NCBI RefSeq assembly: GCF_014197145.1
Contig: NZ_JACIEZ010000001.1
Location: forward strand, 682,001 to 746,000
Source: Gellertiella hungarica
Lineage (GTDB): Bacteria; Pseudomonadota; Alphaproteobacteria; Rhizobiales; Rhizobiaceae
DNA length: 64,000 nt
Direction of reading: 5' to 3'
Within the stretch, counting starts at the first letter, position 1. Every line of letters begins with the position of its first letter. The position numbers were made by a program, and so were the translations under genes. This document shows, in pieces, positions 54,737 through 62,976 of this stretch. The notes beneath the pieces were generated by a model. That model was not told the origin of the DNA, searched no databases, and saw only the letters and a list, made by a program, of their open reading frames with translations.

Positions 54737-56386
54737 ATGGCACGTCAGTTCATTTATCACATGTCCGGCCTCAACAAGGCCTATGGCAACAAGAAGGTGC
54801 TGGAGAACATCCACCTGTCCTTCTATCCCGATGCCAAGATCGGCATTCTCGGCCCGAACGGCGCGGGTAAGTCCACCGTGCTGCGCATCATGGCCGGCCT
54901 CGACAAGGAGTATACCGGCGAAGCCTGGCTAGCCGAAGGCGCGACCATGGGCTACCTGCCGCAGGAGCCGCAGCTCGACCCGACCAAGAACGTGCTCGAG
55001 AACGTCATGGAAGGCGTTGCCGCCAAGCGCGCCATCCTCGACCGCTACAACGAACTGATGATGAACTATTCCGACGAGACCGCGGAAGAGGGCGCCAAGC
55101 TTCAGGACATCATCGACAGCCAGAACCTCTGGGATCTCGAAAGCCAGGTGGAGATGGCCATGGACGCGCTGCGCTGCCCGCCGGGCGATGCCAGCGTCGA
55201 CAATCTCTCGGGCGGTGAAAAGCGCCGCGTGGCGCTCTGCAAGCTTCTGCTTGCCCAGCCCGATCTCCTGCTGCTCGACGAACCGACCAACCATCTGGAC
55301 GCCGAAACCATCGCCTGGCTCGAAAAGCACCTGCGCGAATATCCCGGCTCCGTGCTGATGATCACCCACGACCGCTACTTCCTCGACAACGTCACAGGCT
55401 GGATCCTCGAGCTCGACCGCGGTCGCGGCATTCCCTACGAGGGCAATTATTCCGCCTATCTGCAGGCCAAGGCCAAGCGCATGGAGCAGGAAGGCCGCGA
55501 AGAGGCCGCCCGCCAGAAGGCGCTCTCGCGCGAACAGGAGTGGATGGCCTCCAGCCCGAAGGCCCGCCAGGCGAAGTCCAAGGCCCGTATCCGCGCCTAT
55601 GACGAGCTGGTTCAGGCCGCTGCCGACCGGCGTCCGGGCGATGCCCAGATCGTCATTCCGGTCGGCGAACGCCTTGGCCAGGTGGTCATCGAGGCAGACA
55701 ACATCTCCAAGTCCTATGGCGACCGGGTTCTGTTCGAGAACCTCACCTTCAAGCTGCCGCCCGGCGGTATCGTCGGCGTCATCGGTCCGAACGGCGCCGG
55801 CAAGTCGACGCTCTTCCGCCTGATTACCGGCCAGGAGCAGCCCGACAGCGGCACCATCACCATCGGCGAGACCGTGCATCTCTCCTATGTCGACCAGAGC
55901 CGCGATGCGCTCGACGGCAACAAGACCGTCTGGGAGGAAATCTCCGGCGGCAACGACGTGCTCAAGCTCGGCAAGCATGAAGTGAATTCGCGCGCCTATT
56001 GCGGCGCCTTCAACTTCAAGGGCGGCGATCAGCAGCAGAAGGTCGGCACGCTCTCCGGCGGCCAGCGCAACCGCGTGCACCTCGCCAAGATGCTGAAGTC
56101 CGGCGGCAATGTGCTGCTGCTCGACGAACCGACCAACGACCTCGATACCGAAACGCTGGCCGCGCTGGAAGATGCGCTGGAAAACTTCGCCGGCTGCGCC
56201 GTCATCATCTCGCACGACCGCATGTTCCTCGACCGCCTGGCCACCCACATGCTCGCCTTCGAGGGCGACAGCCATGTGGAATGGTTCGAGGGCAACTTCG
56301 AGGACTACGAAAAGGACAAGATCCGCCGCCTTGGCGCAGATGCCGTCAACCCGAAGCGCGTCACCTACAAGCGCCTGACGCGCTGA
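54737..56386 (+). CDS. ettA: Energy-dependent translational throttle ABC-F protein
   Basis: 549 residues, normal EttA length. Two ABC domains: Walker [10 protein letters not shown] near residue 39 and again near 350, signatures [11 protein letters not shown] near 158 and [11 protein letters not shown] near 438, and Walker [13 protein letters not shown] near 176 and [12 protein letters not shown] near 459. Between them is the linker with the arm that contacts L1 and the tRNA. There are no membrane segments. EttA gates entry into the elongation cycle according to ATP/ADP ratio. Housekeeping gene with its own terminator. Confidence 0.95.
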   Translation: MARQFIYHMSGLNKAYGNKKVLENIHLSFYPDAKIGILGPNGAGKSTVLRIMAGLDKEYTGEAWLAEGATMGYLPQEPQLDPTKNVLENVMEGVAAKRAILDRYNELMMNYSDETAEEGAKLQDIIDSQNLWDLESQVEMAMDALRCPPGDASVDNLSGGEKRRVALCKLLLAQPDLLLLDEPTNHLDAETIAWLEKHLREYPGSVLMITHDRYFLDNVTGWILELDRGRGIPYEGNYSAYLQAKAKRMEQEGREEAARQKALSREQEWMASSPKARQAKSKARIRAYDELVQAAADRRPGDAQIVIPVGERLGQVVIEADNISKSYGDRVLFENLTFKLPPGGIVGVIGPNGAGKSTLFRLITGQEQPDSGTITIGETVHLSYVDQSRDALDGNKTVWEEISGGNDVLKLGKHEVNSRAYCGAFNFKGGDQQQKVGTLSGGQRNRVHLAKMLKSGGNVLLLDEPTNDLDTETLAALEDALENFAGCAVIISHDRMFLDRLATHMLAFEGDSHVEWFEGNFEDYEKDKIRRLGADAVNPKRVTYKRLTR

Positions 56387-56414
56387 CATCCTGCTTTTCT
56401 GCTGGAACGGAACA

Positions 56415-56446
56415 CCCGCCGGATCGAGAGGTCCGGCGGGTTTTTT
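56415..56446 (+). terminator. Terminator of ettA
   Basis: Perfect 9-bp stem (56415-56423 with 56432-56440) and six T. Confidence 0.9.
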
Positions 56447-56544
56447 GTGGCTTGCGGGACGTTTGCCGGGCTGCGCGCCTTTTCGACTTCGCTTGGCGTG
56501 GAGTTGGCGGATGTGCACCTCCCTCTGTCCTGCACGGGCGTGGA

Positions 56545-56754
56545 GTTTGCCGTGCTGCACCCCCCTCTGTCCCTGCCGGGACATCTCCCCCTCAAGGGGG
56601 GAGATCGGGATGGGGTTTATGATGGCAGTCCCCAGCAGACGTTTCTGCGGATGATACGTTTGTTGTCTGGGGAAATCAAAAACCCCGAAGTCGATCTCCC
56701 CCCTTGAGGGGGAGATGTCCCGGCAGGGACAGAGGGGGGTGCAGTACGGCAAAC
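56545..56754. repeat. RIME-like intergenic inverted-repeat element
   Basis: A 63-bp left arm (56545-56607) and 63-bp right arm (56692-56754) are inverted copies with one mismatch, separated by 84 bp that can pair further (GGGGTTT...AAACCCC). Partial extra copies of the arm motif flank both sides (about 56500-56544 and 56765-56805). The motif with ACATCTCCCCCT and its GGGGGAGATGT complement resembles the RIME family scattered in Rhizobiaceae. The intergenic interval 56387-56963 holds this element, the ettA terminator and the promoter of the next gene; no ORF. Confidence 0.75.
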
Positions 56755-56926
56755 TCGAGGCCGTGCAGGGGCAGAGGGGGGTGCAGCACGGCAAACGCAA
56801 CGCCGCGCAGGGCAAAAGGCGTTGTCTTGCAGCAAACGCGGCGTTGCCGGGCAAAGTACCAAACGCGACCGCGATCACCGCAAACGCGACATCCGATTTT
56901 CCGCTTGCGCCGAAATCCAAAATCAC

Positions 56927-56942
56927 ATAAAGATATCTTTAT
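56927..56942. promoter_or_regulatory. Operator-like 16-bp palindrome before the ArsR-methyltransferase gene
   Basis: ATAAAGATATCTTTAT is a perfect palindrome 21 nt upstream of the ATG. It is of the kind reported for SahR/SamR methionine-cycle regulators of proteobacteria. The likely reading is autoregulation of the regulator-metF operon. Confidence 0.7.
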
Positions 56943-56963
56943 ATCTTGATTGGGTGATTGCGC

Positions 56964-57989
56964 ATGGCGGACTTGGTGAAATTCGGGTTGGACGATCTGG
57001 TGGACATTCTGAAGGCGGCGGGGGAGCCCACGCGCCTTCGGCTGCTGGCGCTGCTGTCGGCGGGGGATCTCACCGTGACCGATCTAACCGAAATCCTCGG
57101 CCAATCCCAGCCCCGCATCAGCCGCCATCTGAAGCTGCTGGGCGAGGTATCCCTGATCGACCGGTACCAGGAAGGGGCATGGGCCTATTTCCGCCTGAAG
57201 CAGGAGGGGCGCACTGCGGCGCTGGTGCGGCAGCTGCTCCGTGCGGCTTCGGAGAACGATCCGGTGCTGCTGCGCGACGGTGAGCGGCTGGCGGCGGTGA
57301 AGCAGTCGCGGGCGGAGCGGGCGCAGGCCTATTTCAGCCGCAACGCCGCTGCCTGGGACGAGCTGCGCCGCCTGCATGTGTCCGATGCCGCCGTGGAAGC
57401 GGCGCTGCAGAAGCTGGTCGGGCCCGACCAGATCGAGGCGCTGCTCGACCTCGGCACCGGCACGGGCCGCATTCTCGAGCTTTTCCAGAACCAGTACCGC
57501 CGCGCGATCGGGGTCGATGCAAGCCGGGACATGCTGGCGGTGGCGCGCGCGAACCTCGACCGCGCCGGCGTGCATCATGCGACGGTCCGGCTTGGCGACA
57601 TCTTCAACCTGCCGCTCGAAGGCCAGGAGTTCGACCTCGTCATCATCCACCAGGTGCTGCACTTCCTCGACCAGCCGGAGCTTGCCATTGCCGAAGCGGC
57701 GCGAATGCTGAAGCCCGGCGGCCGCCTCGCCATCGTCGATCTGGCGCCGCACGGGCTCGAATATCTCCGTGACGAACATGCCCATGTGCGTCTCGGCTTT
57801 GCCCACCACACCATGGACGACTGGCTCGCCCGCAGCGGGCTGGAGGTCGAGGATACGGTGGACCTGAAATCCGACAGGAAAGACAGCCAGGCGTTGACGG
57901 TGACGCTGTGGCTGGCACGCGACACGCGGTCCATTCCGTCCGAGGGGCGGGAAGGGCACACCTCCCACAGCCTTGCCAGGAGCCGATGA
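56964..57989 (+). CDS. ArsR-type regulator fused to a SAM-dependent methyltransferase domain (SahR/SamR-like)
   Basis: 341 residues. The N-terminal ArsR winged helix (residues ~8-90) reads AGEPTRLRLLALLS and ILGQSQPRISRHLKLL, with no metal-binding CxC. Residues ~125-330 form a class I methyltransferase fold with LLDLGTGTGRILEL near 162 and VDASRDML near 185. Fused regulators of this type control methionine-cycle genes through SAM or SAH. Here metF follows one nt after its stop codon, in support. ATG 56964 was chosen over TTG 56958. The palindrome at 56927 is the obvious operator. Confidence 0.85.
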   Translation: MADLVKFGLDDLVDILKAAGEPTRLRLLALLSAGDLTVTDLTEILGQSQPRISRHLKLLGEVSLIDRYQEGAWAYFRLKQEGRTAALVRQLLRAASENDPVLLRDGERLAAVKQSRAERAQAYFSRNAAAWDELRRLHVSDAAVEAALQKLVGPDQIEALLDLGTGTGRILELFQNQYRRAIGVDASRDMLAVARANLDRAGVHHATVRLGDIFNLPLEGQEFDLVIIHQVLHFLDQPELAIAEAARMLKPGGRLAIVDLAPHGLEYLRDEHAHVRLGFAHHTMDDWLARSGLEVEDTVDLKSDRKDSQALTVTLWLARDTRSIPSEGREGHTSHSLARSR

Positions 57990-57990
57990 C

Positions 57991-58899
57991 ATGACCAACG
58001 TCACTCTCGACCCAGCCACCCGTGGCCGCCTTCGCTTCTCCTTCGAATTCTTCCCGCCGAAATCCCCCGATGCGGAAGACCAGCTCTGGACCACCGTTTC
58101 GGAACTCGCCAGCTGGAACCCGGATTTCGTGTCCGTCACCTACGGTGCCGGCGGCACCACACAGGCGCCGACGCTGTCCACCGTCACCCGCCTGATCGAG
58201 GAAACGCCCCTGCGGACCGCGAGCCACCTGACCTGCGTCGGGGCAACGCGGGAAGAGGTGAATGCCGTCGTCGAACGTTTTCGCGTGTCGGGCTGCCGCC
58301 GTTTCGTCGCCCTCAGGGGCGATCCGCCCTCCGGCGTCGGCTCGGCCTACCGGCCCCATCCCGGCGGCTACGAGAATGCGGCCGATCTGGTTGCCGGCCT
58401 GAAGGCCATCGATCCGGATTTCGACATCTCCGTCTCCGCCTATCCGGAAAAGCATCCCGAAAGCCGCGATCAGGATGCCGATATCGACATGCTGGCGCTG
58501 AAGGCGGCCAATGGCGCCGACCGTGCACTGACCCAGTTCTTCTTCGACAACGATCTTTTCTGCCGCTACCTCGATCGTGTGCGTGCCCGGGGCGTTTCCA
58601 TCCCCGTCGTGCCCGGCATCATGCTGATCCAGAACATCACGCAGCTGAAGCGCTTTGCCGGCCTGTGCGGCGCAAGCGTGCCTGCCTGGCTCGAGGCAAG
58701 GTTCGAGGGTACGGAGAACAATCCCGCCCTTCGCGATGCGACGGCCTGCGATCTGGCCGCCCAGCAGATCGCGGAGCTCGCGCGCAGGGGCGTGCAGGAG
58801 TTTCACCTCTACACCATGAACAAGGCCAACCTGGTCAACGGCACGCTGGAGCGGCTCGGCTACCGCCGCATCCTGCCCATGCATCTCTGCGCGGCTTGA
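57991..58899 (+). CDS. metF: 5,10-methylenetetrahydrofolate reductase
   Basis: 302 residues, the normal bacterial MetF length. Family elements: FSFEFFPPKS near residue 11, VTYGAGGTT near 46, LRGDPP near 105, the ADxxxTQFFFD stretch as NGADRALTQFFFDND near 171, and VPGIMLIQN near 202, ending VNGTLERLGYR. It supplies methyl-THF for methionine synthesis and contains FAD. Its ATG at 57991 is preceded by AGGAG inside the end of the regulator gene, so the two are tightly coupled and expression should follow methionine demand. Confidence 0.95.
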   Translation: MTNVTLDPATRGRLRFSFEFFPPKSPDAEDQLWTTVSELASWNPDFVSVTYGAGGTTQAPTLSTVTRLIEETPLRTASHLTCVGATREEVNAVVERFRVSGCRRFVALRGDPPSGVGSAYRPHPGGYENAADLVAGLKAIDPDFDISVSAYPEKHPESRDQDADIDMLALKAANGADRALTQFFFDNDLFCRYLDRVRARGVSIPVVPGIMLIQNITQLKRFAGLCGASVPAWLEARFEGTENNPALRDATACDLAAQQIAELARRGVQEFHLYTMNKANLVNGTLERLGYRRILPMHLCAA

Positions 58900-58923
58900 G
58901 GAGAGACCGCTGCGGATGAAGAA

Positions 58924-58950
58924 GGGGCGCCGGATGATCTCCGGCGCCCC
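58924..58950 (+). terminator. Terminator after metF
   Basis: 11-bp perfect stem (58924-58934 with 58940-58950), TGATC loop; a short T-poor tail. Confidence 0.7.
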
Positions 58951-59026
58951 GTTCGTCGTTCTGAAATCTGTGGCCTCTTCAGGTCTGAGGCCGATATAAC
59001 CTGTCTTCTCCGCAGTAACGGCCTCT

Positions 59027-59107
59027 TCACACGAAAAGCATGGCGGCAACGAAGACAAACGCAGCACCGACCAGTAGCGCATTCAACGAATTCGCGAGTC
59101 CCATCAT
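59027..59107 (-). CDS. 26-residue single-pass membrane peptide
   Basis: Read on the minus strand from ATG 59107 the frame gives MMGLANSLNALLVGAAFVFV and six further residues, AAMLFV, then TGA. GGGAGG lies six nt before the first ATG, a strong ribosome site. Residues ~9-26 are hydrophobic enough for one membrane helix. It is too short for standard gene callers. The interval 58900-59361 otherwise holds the metF terminator and a ~250-bp AT-richer stretch (59108-59361) where I see nothing clear. Confidence 0.6.
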   Translation of the reverse strand: MMGLANSLNALLVGAAFVFVAAMLFV

Positions 59108-59361
59108 GGTGGCCTCCCTGGCTGTTGACCGTTAAATGATATGACCGAAATGTGTCGGCCGCAAAGCACTTTCAATGGTGCGCTGCGAAGCGGTACCTGC
59201 AAAAAGCCTTTCCGGCGATTGCAACCTTTTGAATCTGTTCGGGGAAAAATTTACCGGAACCGGCCTTTGATTGTGCGGCGCAACAAAACGCCGAAAAGTG
59301 TCGGGAATGCGACATCTTGCGAGAGGGCGCCTTCACCAATTGTTAAAGGATATTAATGGGT

Positions 59362-60300
59362 TCAGCCCGATGCCTGACGCGGCCGCTGCGACAGGAGCTG
59401 CCGCCACCGGCCGTCGAGGACGATCAGTCCGGCGGCGATCAGCACCATGCCGAATACCGCATTCGACGTCAGCCTTTCCCCGAGGAAAATCGCGCCGAGG
59501 AGGATGGCACTCGGCGGAACGAGGAGCGTGACCACCGATACGTTGGTCGCGCCGGCAATGGCTATGATGCGGAAGAAGAGGATGTAGCCGAAGGCGGTAC
59601 AGACAAGGGCGAGGCCCAGCACGGCGCCGATGGTGGGTAGCGGCGGTACCGGCAGCGTCCACGGATGGTCCACCGAAAGGGAGACGGGCAGCATGACGAG
59701 CGTGGAGGCGGTCAGCTGTCCCGCGGCGGTCACCGGTGAGGGCAGGTGGCGGAAGCGGCGTCCGAAGACTGCGGCGAAACCATAGGATATCGAGGCGCCG
59801 ATCGGGAACAGAAGGGCCCAGAAGGGAATGTCCGTCCTGGCAAGTGCTGCCGGCCCCAGAAGGACGGCAGTGCCGGCAAGGCCGGTGAGGCATCCGGCAA
59901 TCTTGCGCCCGGTCAGGCGCTCGTCTGCGGTCATCGCATTGGCGATGAGAACCGTCCAGATCGGCGTCGTTGCATTCAGGATGGAGGCAAGGCCGGCGGA
60001 AAGGTGGATCTGTCCGATGAACAGCAGGGAATGGGGCAGGGCGTTGTTGACGATCCCGAGCAGCAGGAAGGGCTTCCAGTTTTCACGCAGCGCCTCATAG
60101 ATGCCCATGCGCCCGGCGACATAGAGATGAAGCGCGACCGCCGCCAGCGAAAGCCGGAGAAAGACCAGCGTGAAGGGCGGCACGTGCTGGACGGCTATGC
60201 GGGCGAAAAAGAAGGATCCGCCCCAGATCAGCCCGAGCAGCAGAAGAAGCGCCCAGGCACGAGGTGTCATTGTCGGCTGCGGCAGCGGGTTCGTGGCCAT
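59362..60300 (-). CDS. DMT/EamA-family transporter
   Basis: 312 residues, ten predicted membrane helices in two EamA repeats (first: LLGLIWGGSFFFARIAV near residue 17; second: FPIGASISYGFAAVFGRR near 155). The substrate is unknown for this group, which exports metabolites or amino acids. GGAGGAGA precedes ATG 60300; the frame extends twelve codons upstream without better signals. It is intact, unlike the paralogue at 52.6-53.6 kb. Confidence 0.87.
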   Translation of the reverse strand: MATNPLPQPTMTPRAWALLLLLGLIWGGSFFFARIAVQHVPPFTLVFLRLSLAAVALHLYVAGRMGIYEALRENWKPFLLLGIVNNALPHSLLFIGQIHLSAGLASILNATTPIWTVLIANAMTADERLTGRKIAGCLTGLAGTAVLLGPAALARTDIPFWALLFPIGASISYGFAAVFGRRFRHLPSPVTAAGQLTASTLVMLPVSLSVDHPWTLPVPPLPTIGAVLGLALVCTAFGYILFFRIIAIAGATNVSVVTLLVPPSAILLGAIFLGERLTSNAVFGMVLIAAGLIVLDGRWRQLLSQRPRQASG

Positions 60301-60478
60301 GGTTCTCCTCCGAAAGCCCTGCCTTATGTCCTCCAAAGGCTGGCCTCCACCCGAAACATGTCCCCGATGACAAGTTTCGTCCCAGACTAGAGGCTGCTGC
60401 CTCGCGCTGTAAATCGCGTTTGCCTGATGAGGGGATCAGCCTTTCGAATGGATGCATCCCGCCATGACCGGAAACGAA

Positions 60479-60503
60479 AACGCCTCCCGGGAGGGGAGGC
60501 GTT
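60479..60503 (-). terminator. Terminator of the MltB-like gene
   Basis: 10-bp perfect stem (60479-60488 with 60494-60503). The minus-strand tail reads TTTTCGTTTC. It lies 26 bp past the stop codon of the lytic transglycosylase. Confidence 0.78.
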
Positions 60504-60528
60504 GCCGGACCGGTATCGCTTTCGTGGA

Positions 60529-61737
60529 TCAGAGCGCATCGAGGAGCGCGCGGGTAGCCCAGCCATCGGCCGGCATGCCGAGGGCCAGCTGCTCCTTCTG
60601 GATCGCCACGCGGGTGCCGGAGCCCAGGATGCCGTCGATCTTGCCGACATCGTGGCCCTTGGCCTGCAGCTTTTCCTGCAGCTGCTTCATCTCGTCGTTG
60701 GACAGGCCCTGTTCTGGATTCCCCTTCTGGTAGGGTTCTGCCCCCATCAGCCGCGTGGCGAAATAGGCCGCCGAGGTTGTGTAGATGAAGGACTGGTTCC
60801 ACTCGAGATAGATGCCGAAGTTGGGGTAGGTGATGAAGGCAGGGCCCTTGCGTCCCTGCGGCAGGACGAGGGCCGCCTTGAGGTTGCCGAATCCGGTGTT
60901 GCCGTCGCGCGGCGTGACGCCGAGCGCAAACCATTCGGCGGCCGTCATGGTGCCGCCGAGGCCGGATTTTTCCCAGGGCAGGTTTTCGGGAACGCTGACT
61001 TCCTGGATCCAGGGCTCGCCGCGCTTGAAGCCGAGGCTCTGGATGAAGCGGGCGGCGGTCATGATCACGTCGGGCGCGCTCTCCTTCAGCCGCACATGTC
61101 CGTCGCCATCGCCATCCACGCCATAGGCGATGATATCCTTGGGCAGCATCTGCACCTGGCCGATCTCGCCCGCCCAGGCACCCGTGTTGGTATCGGGATC
61201 GAAATCCCCATGTTCCGTCATCTTGATCAGCGCCAGCAGTTCCGGGCGGAAAAGTTCGGGGCGGCGGCAGTCATGGGCGAGGGTGGCCAGGGCATTGCGC
61301 GTGTTGAAATTGCCCTGCACCGCGCCGAAATCCGTCTCCATGGCCCAGAAGGCGGTGATCACGCCCGAGGGAACGCCGAATTCCTGCTCCGCCTTGGCGA
61401 AGACATCGGCAAACTGCTTCATCTTCTGGCGGCCGATATCGAGGCGCGCCTGGCTGACGGTACGCTTGGAAAATTCCAGGAAGGTCTGCTTGAACACACC
61501 CTGGGCGCGATCCATCGAGAGCACCTTCTGGTCGATGCGGGCATTGCCGAGCACCTTCGCAATCGCCGCATCGGACGAGCCTGCGGCCTTTGCCTCCGCG
61601 GCCACCCCGTCGAGAAACGCCTTGAAGTCGCCGCCGCATTCGGCTGCCGCTGCCGGCGTCGCGACCATGGCGAGCAGTCCGAGCGTGGCCAATCCACGGG
61701 CAAGGCGGGGAAGACGGGGCAAGGCAGCGGTCATCAT
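60529..61737 (-). CDS. Lytic murein transglycosylase (MltB/family 3) with peptidoglycan-binding domain
   Basis: 402 residues. A signal peptide (ALPRLPRLARGLATLGLLAM... cleaved near TPAAAAEC) is followed by a family 3 transglycosylase domain, with catalytic Glu in AFWAMETDFGA near residue 134 and the GEIGQVQMLPKD segment near 190. A C-terminal PG_binding_1 module spans ~345-402 (LQEKLQAKGHDVGKIDG). It cuts glycan strands in the periplasm. The tandem ATG (61737/61734) follows GAAGGAA; the longer open frame to 62475 is a shadow of the next gene. Confidence 0.9.
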   Translation of the reverse strand: MMTAALPRLPRLARGLATLGLLAMVATPAAAAECGGDFKAFLDGVAAEAKAAGSSDAAIAKVLGNARIDQKVLSMDRAQGVFKQTFLEFSKRTVSQARLDIGRQKMKQFADVFAKAEQEFGVPSGVITAFWAMETDFGAVQGNFNTRNALATLAHDCRRPELFRPELLALIKMTEHGDFDPDTNTGAWAGEIGQVQMLPKDIIAYGVDGDGDGHVRLKESAPDVIMTAARFIQSLGFKRGEPWIQEVSVPENLPWEKSGLGGTMTAAEWFALGVTPRDGNTGFGNLKAALVLPQGRKGPAFITYPNFGIYLEWNQSFIYTTSAAYFATRLMGAEPYQKGNPEQGLSNDEMKQLQEKLQAKGHDVGKIDGILGSGTRVAIQKEQLALGMPADGWATRALLDAL

Positions 61738-61871
61738 GGGTTCCTTCGGTCTGATCTCTGGTTGCGACAGCAATATCGCGCTCTGCGGGAGCTTTTCCAG
61801 AAGATTTTGACGGAAGAAAGATCGCTTCGCCAGTCGGGAAGGAAGGAGGCGGGGCGATGCCCGCCGCCGGG

Positions 61872-62660
61872 TCAGTTCTTGTTCATCTGGGCCACCCAGG
61901 CCTGCCAGGCCTTGGGGCTTCCTGCGAAGGCATTGATGTCGGTCAGACCCTTGATGCCGGGCACGACCCCGGTCGAGGTATACTGCCAGAAGGCATAGCG
62001 GCGCTGATCGTAGGTCTTGCTCGGATGCGCGGCGACGGAGCGCAGCCAGAAATGGTAATGCCGGAAGTGCCCGACGAGGTTGTCGCGGTGGAAATCCACG
62101 GATGTGTAGATGATCGGCCGCTTGCCGTAATGGATCTCCAGCCGGTCCATGAAGCGCTGCATTTCGGCACGCACGGTTTCCGGGTCCGGACGGGTACGGC
62201 AGGTCTTGGATTCGCCGTTCCACTCCACGTCCAGCACGGGCGGCAGATCCATGGAGGCACGCGGCACGTTGGCAATGAACCAGTCCGCCTGCTGATCCGC
62301 CGTGGAGCAGAAATAGTAGAAGTGGTAGGGCGCATGCGGAATGCCAACGGCGTTTGCCTGGCGCCAGTATTCCTGGAAACGGGGGTCGGCGCTGTCCTTG
62401 CCCTCGGTTGCCTTGATGAAGGCGAAGGAGACGCCCGATTGTTTCACCTTGGCCCAGTCGATGTCGCCGTTCCACTTGGAGATGTCGATGCCGTGCACGG
62501 GGTGCACCTGCGGCTTGAGATCGCCGAAGTCCTGCGGATCGGTATCCTTGAACTTGGGCGAGATCGATGCGGTCTGGACAAAATCATAGGATGCCGACGT
62601 GCAACCGCCGATCAGAAGGAACAGTGGCAAAATGCCGGGGATCAGGCGTCGCATGTCCAT
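61872..62660 (-). CDS. GH25-family lysozyme-like lipoprotein
   Basis: 262 residues from ATG 62660 (ATG 62654 is also possible). A lipoprotein-type signal ends in LLIGGC. The catalytic domain begins HGIDISKWNGDIDW near residue 75, with acidic residues in DISKW and in PPVLDVEWNG near 165 at the places expected for GH25 muramidases. TDINAFAGS ends the domain. It would hydrolyse peptidoglycan from the inner face of the outer membrane. The neighbouring MltB-like gene, same strand, 134 bp downstream, makes a peptidoglycan-hydrolase pair. Confidence 0.87.
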   Translation of the reverse strand: MDMRRLIPGILPLFLLIGGCTSASYDFVQTASISPKFKDTDPQDFGDLKPQVHPVHGIDISKWNGDIDWAKVKQSGVSFAFIKATEGKDSADPRFQEYWRQANAVGIPHAPYHFYYFCSTADQQADWFIANVPRASMDLPPVLDVEWNGESKTCRTRPDPETVRAEMQRFMDRLEIHYGKRPIIYTSVDFHRDNLVGHFRHYHFWLRSVAAHPSKTYDQRRYAFWQYTSTGVVPGIKGLTDINAFAGSPKAWQAWVAQMNKN

Positions 62661-62976
62661 CCCGTCAAAGACTCGTGAAAACTCGATCCGTACGGGCCAA
62701 TACATGTGGGGCACGGAAGATACTCACCCGACTTTCATCACATCATCGTAAATATTGGGTTATTGCACAAGCGGTAGTCTTCGCGCCCCCATGGAAAAGC
62801 GTTGTTTTTCCAGCGCAATGACGGGTGTAACCTGCGGTGGCATGCCGTGCCCGCCCTCTGTTCCCGCCACCCGTGCAGGGGCTTGCCGCGCCGAATGGCT
62901 CGCTGCGCTGTCCCCCACATAAGACAAGTTTAATAAAATTGAGCTTCCCTGTGGCTCGACAGCAGGAGCGATTAAC
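62661..62976. other. 316-bp divergent intergenic region
   Basis: Lies between the GH25 gene and the GGDEF-EAL gene. It is AT-rich near 62735-62770 and again at 62920-62945. I find no convincing ORF, terminator or palindrome. It presumably holds both promoters. Confidence 0.4.

Noticed and set aside
56545..56754. Inverted repeats as insertion-sequence ends
   Set aside because: Only 84 bp of non-coding DNA lies between the arms, with no transposase or target duplication seen; a RIME-type palindrome fits better.
60529..62475. 648-codon frame combining the lytic transglycosylase with upstream sequence
   Set aside because: The upstream part is a shadow of the GH25 gene in another frame; a signal peptide and ribosome site mark the true start at 61737.
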